Shown here: positions 49,561 to 60,219 of the stretch, piece after piece | How positions within the stretch are numbered: the stretch's first letter is position 1 | Layout: each line of letters starts with the position of its first letter | NCBI GenBank assembly: GCA_028641055.1 | Contig: CM054062.1 | Location: forward strand, 176,641,664-176,705,663 | Reading direction: 5' to 3' | DNA length: 64,000 bases | DNA from: Alopecurus myosuroides | Lineage: Eukaryota; Streptophyta; Magnoliopsida; Poales; Poaceae | Translations under genes and position numbers: made by a program | Notes under the pieces: generated by a model | The model's input: the letters and a program-made list of their open reading frames with translations, nothing else | Databases searched by the model: none | What the model was told of the DNA's origin: nothing

Positions 49561-50053
49561 TGTCGAATCCCTGACTCGACAAGTCCCTTAGGTGACCCTA
49601 TCGGGTTTCGATTAGGAGAAGTCATGGGCGCTGGTGAGATCGTCGGCTAGATAGAAGGCAAGATTTACCCAGGTTCGGGGCCCTCGTAGAGGTAAAACCC
49701 TTACTCCTGCCTCGTGTCGATCTGTATTGGATGATTAGATCGGTTACAGGTTGCTCGAATCGAGAGTAGATCTCGAGTTCCGAGGCTTTTTGGTCGTGCG
49801 GTATTGCTTGGTCCTCTCCCTGAGGGCTCTCCTGGCCTTATATAGATGGCCAGGTCTCGAGTCCTACCCGGAGAGGATTCAAACCCTAGCTTAGGTCGGT
49901 TACAAAACTACCTAACTTAGCCCGCAAGTTTGGTGCGGGTGGGCTTCTGGTAGGCCTTCTGGAGTCTTCCAAGGGCGCCTCTTCTTGGGCCTTGACATTG
50001 GGCCTGAGAGGGGGTGTCCTTACCCGCAGGGTCCAAGATCTATGTCTTCGTCA
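49561..50053 (-). repeat. Element D LTR (3' in element sense), complete
   Basis: TGTCGAATCC to CTTCGTCA, followed by GTAGCCCCCGAG (complement of CTCGGGGGCTAC, the polypurine tract). Contains the TATA inverted repeat at 49831-49854. Confidence 0.93.
49831..49854. promoter_or_regulatory. TATA core in a perfect inverted repeat (D LTR)
   Basis: Arms CCTGGCC and GGCCAGG around TTATATAGAT. The same 10-base centre occurs in element E with different but also complementary arms (CCGGCT/AGCCGG). Confidence 0.65.
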
Positions 50054-51161
50054 GTAGCCCCCGAGCGTGTGCTCGATTGGGATTTATTTCCAATCGGGTA
50101 GACGGTCAGACCTTTTTTGATCTCCTCTTGGAAGTTCAGCTCGACAGTTGTTGTCTTCGAAGGGTGTGTCCCCTGCATTGTAAGTTATAACGCTCGAGTA
50201 TCGAGCAGCACAGGCGCCTGTTTTGCGGCTTATATTTGCAGAAGGATGTGGCACAGTAGCTTGGCTCTCCCGAGAGATCAGGGCCAATTAATTGCGACTA
50301 GGGCAAAAACATTCCTGGCCTACACAGATTCGAGACCTCCGACTCGAACCCGATGAGGTGATTGTTGCGACTGGGCCGTTGTGGACTTATCGAGTCGAAC
50401 TTAACCTATGAGGGTACCCGGCGCGTCCGCTAGGATTTTTCTTCGTGTTGTTGACACGGAACTATGCCGGAGGACGCAGCTTTTGAGTGCGATTCCAGGC
50501 CCAAAAGAGAGATCTTTATGGGTCTTACCTTCGTACTCGAAGAATACGGCATCCAGATGTGCCTAGTCGGCTGAACAATCCAGGTTTTTATGATGTAGAA
50601 TTATCACGTGTAGGAGAGGTAGGTTTTTCCCACCCGATGAATTTGTTTGAGCTCCATACGAAAGAAATTTCGTGTTGGAAAAAACCAAGCCCGTATGAAA
50701 GAGTTTTCATGTTCGGGATGCTGTGCCCATACGAAAGAGTTTTCGTGCATAGGGTATTTTTCTCTCTGTTCGAAGAGGTCTTGCTTTATGAACTGTTCAT
50801 GGAAAAGTTTCTTTTATCCGAAGGAATTGATATTCGTACGAAGATAATTTCGCGTTTGAACTTCTAGTCGAAAAGATCTCAATTTTGAATGACGCCCGCC
50901 ATGACGTCATGGCGCACTCCTCTTCTCCCGATGGGACGTGACGGAGTGGTAGCAGATGGTGTCCCACCTTGTCAGCTTTTTGACCGGGGAACGAGACGTC
51001 GTTCCCGTTTTTTACGCGAAACACGCAGTAAATGCGCACGATCTTCTGTTAAGATCGTGGCACGAAACAGCGCAGGCCGCCGCTTCGTTTCATCCTTACG
51101 CGTGGCAGCCGTGATAGGTGCCACGTAGCGCATCGTACGGCTGAGATTGCCTTGCCCCGTG
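50054..51161 (+). other. Internal region upstream of the D antisense gene
   Basis: Non-coding. Short near-repeats of CGAAAGAGTTTTCGTG-type sequence around 50660-50860 (AAAGAAATTTCGTG, AAAGAGTTTTCATG, AAAGAGTTTTCGTG, AAGATAATTTCGCG) occur every 30-95 bp. Their function is not known. Confidence 0.5.
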
Positions 51162-51169
51162 TATAAATA
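51162..51169 (+). promoter_or_regulatory. Own TATA box of the D antisense gene
   Basis: TATAAATA in CCCCGTGTATAAATAGGGG, 102 bp before the ATG, with a CT-rich start region (CCCCGCTCTCTGTCTTC) 30-40 bp downstream. It is a textbook plant core promoter inside the retrotransposon. Confidence 0.7.
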
Positions 51170-51270
51170 GGGGTGTTAGTGCCGCAGTAAAATTTTCCCC
51201 GCTCTCTGTCTTCATTTTCTTCCTCGCGCCCATCTTCATCTTCTCCGTCCTCGAGCTCTTGCTGCAAACA

Positions 51271-54200
51271 ATGGCTGGCGGAAAGAAGCGCGGCGCTGCC
51301 GTTTCTGCGTCCGGCGAACCTTCTGCGCATCCCGCGCCCCGCGCCGGCGACTGGCGTTCTCCCAACACCACCGCAAAATGCATCAAGGAGATGCAGCGGG
51401 AGGGGTTGCTGCCGGCGGAGGCGGAGAAGCGCGTCCGCCTCGGGAAAAAGGAAGAGGTACCTAATCCCCAGTCGAACGAGCGCGTGGTCTTTGTGGACCA
51501 CGTGACTCGGGGCCTCTCTTTTCCCCTTCATCCCTTCTTCCTCGGGTTGCTGTGTGCCTATGGCATACAGCTTCACGATCTCCCCCCGAACGCGGTGCAG
51601 CACATCACGTGCTTCATCGTGTTCTGCGAGTGCTATCTTGGCATTCGCCCGCACTGGGCGCTGTGGAAGGCGCTTTTCAAGGTCCGGATCTTCCGCGAGA
51701 AGTCGCGGGTGGAGTCCGAGCTTGGCGAACCGCTTCGCACCGGCGGCTTCGGGATCCAAGCTCGACAAGAAAGCAGCTACCTCAACATGCACTTCGTCGA
51801 CTCCGCCCAAAGCTGGCGGAAAAGGTGGTTCTACGTCGTCGACAACAGCTCGGGTGGGATTGTAGAGTTCCACCCGTTCGCTGTTTTGACCAGGCGAAAG
51901 TCTTGGGGGCACAAGATGTCAACCGAAGAGACGCAGACTGTTGCGCCCTTACTCGCGAGAGTAGCCGCTCTTCGGGACCAGACCGCGGGAGTTGTGCTCA
52001 ACGGGATGCATCTGGCGAGCATCTTCTTGAAGCGCAGGATCCAGCCGCTCCAACAGAGGCCCTCTGCCATGTGGGAGTATCAGGGCTCAGAAGATCCCAG
52101 TCGAGTAAGCCGCGAGGAACTTTCGAATGTAGAATTCGAGAAGAAAATCGCGGGTATCACCCGACTGAAGGTTGGAGAGAAATTCCCCGATTGCTCTGTT
52201 CAAGCCTTCGCCGCCTCAAATCCTCCCCCAGCCGAGGTTAGTTTCTTTCTCTTCTTTCGTTTTTGAGTTGTTCCTCTTTTCTCCGTTCAGAGTCTTAGTC
52301 GATAAGATTTTCTTCACCTTCTTCTTGTATTTGCAGAGCCTAGCCATGGCGGACTGCTACCCGCCAACCACGGGGGAAGCCGCTTCAGAGCAAGTGTCGA
52401 GCCATCAAGACGGCCCGATTGACACCAGCGTCGCCAATGCCTCTTCGAGTTCAGAGCACGATTCTTCGGATGACGTTGCGGACTCGAATGGCGCTCCGAC
52501 GAAACGTCGTCGGGTAGATGAGGACGAAGCTACCTCCAAAGACAAATCTTTGGAAGCATCGCCCGGTCAGGCTCCTATCCATGCGACTCCACTGCGCTCC
52601 CTCGCTCCTTCCCCTTCGATCCCAGTGATGACACCCGCTTGGAATGCGGACTTGCTAGATGACGACGAGGATGACGAGTAAGTGTTTTTCCCTTAATCTT
52701 GGTCGAACATTTTATGCGCTTCGATATCGACTGTTTCTATCTTTCGATGCAGTCTGCAGGCGATCAGTCCTCGCAGGTACGCGGCTGCTGTTCCTCCCGA
52801 AAAGAGGAATAAGGGTAAGGATGCGGGTGAAACTCCCACCACGGGCACCGTCCAAAACTCCCCTAGAGCAGCCCCCGAAGTCGTGACAATGGTGCGTGAA
52901 GCTCCAAGCTTTGCCGCCAGGGCTTCTGCTTCTAAGGAAGTGACAGATAGCTCTGCGGATCCGCTGTCTCGCGCCTCTGGCCAGGTAAGCTTCGTCTTCC
53001 GTCTTGAAACCATAATTTATTTTTATCGGGTGCACGACAGTGCTCCCGATGGGAGTAGCCCCCGAGGCTGTAGTCGATCGCATGCGATCGGCCACAGGCT
53101 CAAAGTCTAGTTTAATTCCTCTTCATGCTTTAATTTTCATCGGGTGCACGGCAGTGCTCCCGATGGGAGTAGCCCCCGAGGCTGTAGTCGATTGTAAATA
53201 ATCGGGTACAGGCTCAAATTTGATCCTTTTAACTCTTCCGTCTTCGCGCTTTTGCAGTCACTCGTTGATTCTCTTGCGGCGATTGGTCGCCGCGTCGTTC
53301 TCGCTGAATCGGATTGCAAGTCTCTTCGAGCGGGCCGCAACCGACTCCGGACTGAAAACGATCTTCTTAAGGGTGAGCTCTATCGTTTCCCTGTCTTCCA
53401 CACTCCATTCATTCTTGAGTTTTTGACAAGCGTCTCTTTGCAGCTCGACTTGAATTTGCAGAATCCAAAAAGGTCAAATTCTCTGAACAGGTAACTGCTC
53501 GAGAGGCTGACCTGACGGCCATTCGACAAGAGCTAGAGGCTTCCCGTATGCAGTCGGAAGACTTCAGTCGACAGCTTGCGGACGCGCGGAAGTCCTTGAA
53601 GGAGTTAGAGAAAACCGGCAGTAAGGCCGACAGCGAGCTTGTCGGGTTCCTCCGTCCCCTTGCTGAGCGCTTCGCGGGTAAGCGTGTTGGAATTTCGCGA
53701 TTCTGATTCTTCACTTGGCTGTAGTTTACTAAGTATTATTTTCTCCCTTCGCAGGTATTCTGGATGTTCCTCTAGAAATCCCTGGACTCCAGCGGGTGGA
53801 TGTGGTAACCGATACACTTGCCCAGCTTAAAAGGCACGCTGATGGAGTTTTCTCCATGGTCAGTGATGCCACCCAAGTGCTGGGGCAACTGTACGGTCGC
53901 CTCCTCGCCAACGCCACTCCTGCACCTGCGCTAGATGATATGTTGAAGGTCTTCTCAGAAGGAAAACTTCTGGATGCCTTTGCAGTCGCTCAATCGGAGG
54001 CTGGCGCGAAGACTGCGATCCAGTTTGCTCTGGCGCACGGAGTCGAAGGGTTGGAGGAGGCTTACTCGTCCATTCCAGTCGATCCTTCCACGGGCAAAAA
54101 GGTACGGCTCTCTCGTTTTGGCGAGCAAGCCGCCATTCTTGCTCGGAAGCTTTCTGAGATTTTTGCTCGGAAGAAGGGAGGGTCGACTGGCGCTAGTGGG

Positions 54201-55247
54201 AGCACCAATGTAGCCTCGTAGCTTTTTTTATTTCCTTCTTTGAATGTAATGAACCTTGGGATGTATTCCCGTACTTTTGTTGTCCTTGATCGAAGCATTT
54301 ATCCTTTGGAGTTTTTATTCTTCCTGTTTGTACCTTTGTCTCCCGATGGGAGTAGCCCCCAAGCGTGTTTAGTCAGATGTGCGACTAGAAACCACTCGAG
54401 TAGGGCATCTCACTTCTTTCCTTGTGCTTCTTCCAGGCTACTGTGTTTGCCGCGGAAACTTCTGGTGGACGTGGTAATCCAGTAAATCCACTTGTGGCCG
54501 CCGTGGGCACTTTTGCTGGCCTTCGTGATAAGGTTCAGGAGGGTGAGCGTAGGCTGAAAGCTTTGCGCGGGGTGGCTGATGTGGCGATATCCAAACAGAA
54601 ATTGGCGGCTGAGCGCGAACAATTTCTGATGGACGAGCTATCTTCAGTTGCGAGGGAGTTGCTATGTAAGTGGTGCAGCCCCCGTGCATTTTTTCTCCTT
54701 TTGTATTCTTCAGCTGACTAAGTGCATCTGCCCTTCAGTTGTTAGACCGAATGACAGGGAGGAAAAGCAGTGGGTGGAAAACCACATTCACCAAGAGGCT
54801 AACAGCCCAAAACCTCATGCGAATAACTTCTGGTCTGATCGCAGTCGAGGGTTTGTGATGGCCACCTTGAAATTCCGAGTGCTGCAGGCGAGAATTCTCG
54901 TGGGTTCTTTTCACGAGGTCTTGATCGCGATGAATGCGGCTTTTTATCCACTCGAAAGGGGTCCCGAAGACTGGAGCTATCTACTCGGGCTGTTTAGTCG
55001 GGAAGGGGAGATTCGCACGTGCGTACGCAAACAGATGACGTGCGGCGCGGTTGTGGCTCTCTCCTTTGTCCGAATATGGCATCCTGAGATAGATTTGAAC
55101 TCCGCAGCTCGGCGCCCAGATTATGCAATCGAGGACATCACACCTTTTTATGATGTTGTACGCCCTGCAGCCGAGAAGATTATCCGAATGACCTCTGAAG
55201 AGGTAGATAGGGTCTTAGCGACTGAGAATGCTCGGCGTTTTGACTGA
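51271..55247 (+). CDS. Element D antisense gene, eight-exon Transposase_28-like protein
   Basis: Exons by frame and splice sites: 51271-52236, 52337-52677, 52753-52984, 53258-53372, 53444-53677, 53755-54101, 54437-54665, 54739-55247. All introns are GT-AG and phases fit without a stop. The N-terminal core (VVFVDHVTRGLSFP, LHDLPPNAVQHITCFIV, CECYLGIRPHWALW) matches B, C and E. Then come an acidic Ser-rich region with KRRRVDEDE (possible nuclear signal), a long coiled coil (exons 4-5, EFAESKKVKFSEQVTAREAD) and two related C-terminal helical blocks, exon 6 and exons 7-8. If the donor at 54102 is not used, exon 6 runs to a stop at 54221, giving a shorter protein. No frameshift is seen, in contrast to B and C. 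Biochemical role unknown. Confidence 0.75.
52985..53257 (+). repeat. Duplicated segment inside intron 3 of the D antisense gene
   Basis: TCGGGTGCACGACAGTGCTC at 53029 recurs at 53142 with one change, and both copies continue with CCGATGGGAGTAGCCCCCGA and GGCTGTAGTCGAT. The unit is ~115 bp. GTAGCCCCCGAG is the same motif that adjoins the D LTR. Confidence 0.8.
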
Positions 55248-55520
55248 TCTGTCGGATGTGAATATCCTGTAAACTGTTTATAGTTTGTAAAAATCGTTGT
55301 AAGGTGTGTAACCTTGTATTTGATGATATTTCTTTGGGATGCTAAGTTCTTAGGTGTAGCCCCCGTGTGTGCGATGGGGTGTGTACCTGTGACTTTTAGC
55401 ATGCAGTAAACAAGAAGCTTCGGGTAAATATGATGAGGAAATCATGCAATGACTGAGAAGTCATGTATTCGAGCTACAAAATTGTCTAGTATAGCCTTAT
55501 TGTTGCAGAAACAAGTAAAC
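55248..55520. other. Short convergent 3' region of element D
   Basis: Only ~270 bp separate the stop codons of the antisense gene and pol. It contains another AGCCCCCGTG motif at 55358. Transcripts of the two genes would overlap at their 3' ends. Confidence 0.5.
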
Positions 55521-58500
55521 CTAAGGGTAGAACTTGCGGAGTTGTGCAATATTCCATGGATTGGAATAGATTCCTCCGGTCGCTGGATTCTTGAGCCTGT
55601 AGGCTCCTCCTGGGATAACTTCGTGTACAATGAAGGGTCCTTCCCAAGGTGGTTCGAGTTTGTGTCCTTCCTTCTGCTTGAGCCGCAATACTAAGTCACC
55701 TACCACGAATGACCTGTGGCGTATGCGGCGACTGTGATAGTTGCGTAGCGATTGTTGATAAACTGCGGATCTTGCGAGTGCGATGTCCCGCATTTCGTCG
55801 AGTGCATCCATATCGTCTGCAAGTGCTTTGTTGGAGGTTTCTTCGCTGTAGGCCACAACCCGTGGGGCGCTGAATCGAACGTCCTCGGGAAGGACTGCTT
55901 CCGCCCCGTATACCATAAAAAATGGTGTGTATTTTGTAGACCTGTTTGGGGTCGTCCGTAGGCTCCAGAGTACGGAGGATAGCTCCTCTGCCCAATGCCC
56001 TGCTGCGGGGTGCAGACGGTCGAGTAGTCGTTTCTTGATCCCAGCCGAAACTAAGCCGTTGGATCTTTCGACTTGTCCGTTCGTTTGCGGGTGGGCGACC
56101 GAAGCAAACTTGAAATTGATGCCTTTCTCTTCACAGAACTGTTGTGTTTCCTTTGCCGTAAAGTTTGTGCCGTTATCTGTAATGATGTCGTGTGGCACAC
56201 CAAATCTGCATATGATGGAATCGAGAAACTCCACGGCGCATTGGGCGCTGGCCGAAGTTACTGGTCTTGCCTCTATCCATTTTGTGAATTTGTCGACTGC
56301 GACCAGCAGATGTGTATATCCACCGGGTGTGGATCTGCGTAATGGTCCAACCATGTCTAGCCCCCACTGTGCAAAGGGCCAGGCGATGGGTATCATGTGC
56401 AACTCCGTAGCGGGTGCGTGCGGCTTTGGTGCGAATCGCTGGCAGGCGTCGCATCTATCGACCAGGTTTTTTGCATCGGTGGCTGTTGTGAGCCAGTAGA
56501 ATCCTGCTCGAAAGGCTTTCCCCAATATCGCTTTCCAGCTAGCATGATGTCCGCAATCACCCTGATGTATGTCTCGAAGTAATTCCTTGCCGTCTTCGGG
56601 TGCGATGCAACGCTGAAGTATTCCCGAGATGCTTTGTTTGTATAATTCTCCGTTAACCACCCGAAAGGATTTGCTACGCCTGATTAGCTGTCGAGCCTCA
56701 CGTGGATCGGCCGGGAGCTGTTTGTTTAGCAGGTAGTCGAGATATTTCTGCGTCCAGATTGGTTCGACCAGGAAAACCTGCCGTGATATGTTATGAGTAA
56801 GCTCGAGAAGCGCGATTTGCGGGCTGACCTCTGTTTCCATTGCTGCGGGTGTTTCTGCGGGTTTCTTCAGCTTGATCGATCTCTTAATCATCCGCTCGAA
56901 ATATATCCCTGGCGGTATGGGTGTGTTCGTGGAACCCATGTTGGCCAGTCTGTCTGCTTCTTCGTTGCTAGATCTTGCAATGTGCTTTAGCTCGCACCCT
57001 TTAAAGCTTCCTTCGAGTAGGTTATACATGTCGCGATATGCAACCATGTTTTCGGCAATGGCGTCGCATTCTTTCATTGTTTGCTGCACTATGAGGTTGG
57101 AATCGCCGTAGATCATTAATCGGGTAGCTCCACAGGCGATTGCCATCTTCATCCCGTGCAATAGTGCTTCATATTCTGCGTCATTGTTCGATGCCGGGTC
57201 ATCGGGTGGAAAATCCAGTCGCAAGACGTACTGCAGTTTGTCTCCGCTCGGTGAGATGAGGACGATTCCTGCTCCTGCTCCTTCATTTCTCTTGGATCCA
57301 TCGAAGTACATTATCCAATTGCTCGTGTACTCGGGTGGCCCGGGTGTTTGCAGCTCTGTCCATTCGCTGATGAATTCCACGAGAACTTGTGATTTGACTG
57401 CGTTGCGTCCAGCATAGGTGATGTCCCAGGCGCCTAGCTCGATGCTCCACTTTGCTATTCTTCCGGATGCCATAGGGTTGTTCATGATTGTCCCGAGTGA
57501 CGCATCATTAACCACTGTGATGGCGTGTTCCTGGAAATAATGTTTGAGCTTTCGAGCTGTGAGAACAACCCCGTATGCGAGCTTCTGATAGTGAGGGTAG
57601 CGTTGTTTGCATGGCGAAAGTACTTCGCTGATGTAATATATTGGTCTTTGAACTCCGTATGCTTTGCCGTCTTCGGGTCTTTCGACTACGATCGCTGTGC
57701 TGATGACCTGGTTTGTGGCGGCTAAGTATAGGAAAAGTGGCTCCCTTTCTTGCGGTGTCGCAAGGATGTGCCTGCTTTGCAAGGACCGCTTCAGATCTGC
57801 GAACGCTTTTTTAGCTTCGGGCGTCCATTCGAATTTGTCCGTATTCTTCAGTAATTTGTAGAAGGGTAGTGCCTGCTCTCCCAATCGTGCGATGAATCTG
57901 CTCAGGGCTGCTAGTCGTCCTGCGAGCTGCTGTACTCCGCGTAGATTGGTTGGCTCCTTCATAGTCAATATGGCTTGTATTTTCTCCGGGTTGGCTTCGA
58001 TGCCTCTGGCGGATACCAGGTACCCGAGAAGTTTGCCTGCGGGGACACCGAAAACGCATTTGGTCGGGTTGAGCTTGATCCGATATGCGTTAAGGGCGTC
58101 GAATGTTTCTTTAATATCCTCGAGGAGTGTGTCCTCCACTCGAGTTTTGATGACAATGTCGTCGACGTACACTTGTACGTTTTTGCCAATGAGATTGGCG
58201 AGGCATCTTTGCATGCAGCGCTGATATGTTGCGCCTGCGTTCTTCAGCCCGAAAGGCATTGTCGTGTAGCAGTATACACCGTGTGGTGTGATGAAAGCCG
58301 TCTTCTCCTCGTCTTCCTTTTTCATGCGGATTTGATTATATCCTGAATAGGCGTCTAGAAAGGAGAGACGCTGGCAACCTGCCGTAGAGTCCACGATCTG
58401 GTCGATTCGTGGTAGAGGAAAGTTGTCCTTGGGGCAGTGTTTATTTAGCGACGTGTAGTCGATGCACACCCGAAGGATATCCGTGTTTTTCTTGGGGACC

Positions 58501-59056
58501 AACACCGGGTTTGCTAACCAGGTGGATATTTTGATCTCCCTGATGAAGTTTGCGGCTAGCAATCTGTTTACTTCTTCTCCAAGCGCTTTCTGCTTAGGTT
58601 CTGAAAATCGTCGAGTCGTCTGTTTGATAGGTTTGGCGTCAGGAAAAACTTCGAGTGAGTGCTCGGCAAACTCCCTGGGTATTCCTGGCATATCTGAGGG
58701 CTGCCAGGCGAAAATCTCCCAGTACTCACGGAGGAGTTTGACGAGCGCGCCTTCCTATGCTGGCGAGAGGGTTGTGGAAACCATCGCCGTCTTCGCGGAG
58801 TCCGTCGGGTGCACTTGGTGCTTGCGAGTATCGCTGTTGGCGCTGAATTCCAGTTCGGGTGCGTTTTTCTTCGTGAGGGGCATAACGGAGTGGTCCGTTG
58901 TTTTTGCTAACTCTTGAAGTTCTTCTTGCATCCCGAAAGATTTTGCGATCTCATTAAATTCTATGTCGCACTTGTCCGATTTCTGGAAATCTCCGTCGAT
59001 GGTGATCACACCGTATTCGCCAGGTAGCTTGAGCTTCAAGTATGCGTAATGTGGCA
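55521..59056 (-). pseudogene. Element D pol (RT-RNase H-RNase H-integrase), 5' end deleted
   Basis: From 58691 downward 1,056 codons are open. Numbering from that Met: RT with FLDAYSG (D113) and YVDD (175-178); first RNase H ~300-400; archaeal-type RNase H with D464, E506, D530 and D580; integrase zinc finger H715, H716, C747, C750; catalytic D779, D839 and E875, the last two exactly 35 residues apart; GPF C-terminal motif near 1015. All catalytic residues are present. Upstream, one TAG at 58757-58755 interrupts the same frame, and 59056-58758 encodes only the protease-RT linker. The protease active site, gag and PBS are gone, and the open frame continues into the LTR. Confidence 0.88.
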
Positions 59057-59533
59057 CGACAAGTCCCTTAGGTGACCCTATCGGGTTTCGATTAGGAGAA
59101 GTCATGGGCGCTGGTGAGATCGTCGGCTAGACAGAAGGCAAGATTTACCCAGGTTCGGGGCCCTCGTAGAGGTAAAACCCTTACTCCTGCCTCGTGTCGA
59201 TCTGTATTGGATGATTAGATCGGTTACAGGTTGCTCGAATCGAGAGTAGATCTCGAGTTCCGAGGCTTTTTGGTCGTGCGGTATTGCTTGGTCCTCTCCC
59301 TGAGGGCTCTCCTGGCCTTATATAGATGGCCAGGTCTCGAGTCCTACCCGGAGAGGATTCAAACCCTAGCTTAGGTCGGTTACAAAACTACCTAACTTAG
59401 CCCGCAAGTTTGGTGCGGGTGGGCTTCTGGTAGGCCTTCTGGAGTCTTCCAAGGGCGCCTCTTCTTGGGCCTTGACATTGGGCCTGAGAGGGGGTGTCCT
59501 TACCCGCAGGGTCCAAGATCTATGTCTTCGTCA
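59057..59533 (-). repeat. Element D LTR (5' in element sense), first 16 bp deleted
   Basis: Starts at CGACAAGTCCC, equal to position 17 of the left LTR; one mismatch in 477 bases. Followed by the ACCTC duplication. Confidence 0.92.
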
Positions 59534-59538
59534 ACCTC

Positions 59539-60219
59539 TCTTAAAATATAGACACTCATCCACGGTATGTGATTGTTGGCAGACACCCAAGGATTCGGTT
59601 AGCCATGGTTTGTGAAAGATGGTTGGGAGGAGTGTCAAGTTTTCATACCTCTGTTTAATAAAATAAAAACTCTAGCACATGAGTGATCGATGCTTCCCTC
59701 TACGAAGGACCTTTCTTTTACTTTTATGTTGAGTCTCCATCTTCTAACTTTATGCACAGCTGAGAGAGCATTTTTGCCATTCTGAGTTTTATGTGCATTT
59801 GTCCCAGAAACATTATTAATTGATTCATGATGTGTTATTGCTAGTTCTCTAATTATTTGTTTTAGTCCTCCTCATGAACTTTGAAGGTGTCCTAGCATTT
59901 ATGTTTTGCCCCACTCTTAAGGACTAGCGAAATATCACTTTGACATGCTTTCTCTATACTTGAAACACACGTATATCTTTCTTTGCATTGTTATTCATGA
60001 TCTTTTATTTGAGTTACTTCTCATGATGCAAAGTGATTACTATTCTTTATTATTAAAGTTTTATTTATCATGTTTGTATTGAAGTTCTATAATCTCAGCT
60101 TACTTATGCTTTTACATTATTGATGATCAAGTTTATGTTGGTAGCATGTCATCTCAGAAATTACCGTGTTTTTATCGTTTACCTACTCGAGGACGAGTAT
60201 GAACTAACCTTGGGGATGT
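59539..60219 (+). other. Element A interior, 3' end, with polypurine tract
   Basis: AT-rich, non-coding. The last bases before the right LTR, CTAACCTTGGGGATGT (60204-60219), hold A's probable polypurine tract (TTGGGGATG). Confidence 0.6.

Larger units (their letters stand above)
49561..59533 (-). mobile_element. Element D: very young Tat-type element lacking PBS and gag
   Basis: 9,973 bp with perfect ACCTC duplications (49556-49560 and 59534-59538). The left LTR (49561-50053, 493 bp) is complete; the right LTR (59057-59533) lacks the 16 bases that should open it and is joined straight to pol. Over the 477 shared bases I found one difference (T at 49652, C at 59132), about 0.2%, or under 0.1 My at a grass rate. 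Pol and the antisense gene are nearly intact. Without PBS it cannot prime reverse transcription. Confidence 0.92.

Noticed and set aside
49561..59533. D as a complete autonomous element
   Set aside because: Its 5' LTR is truncated by 16 bp and followed directly by pol; there is no PBS, gag or protease active site.
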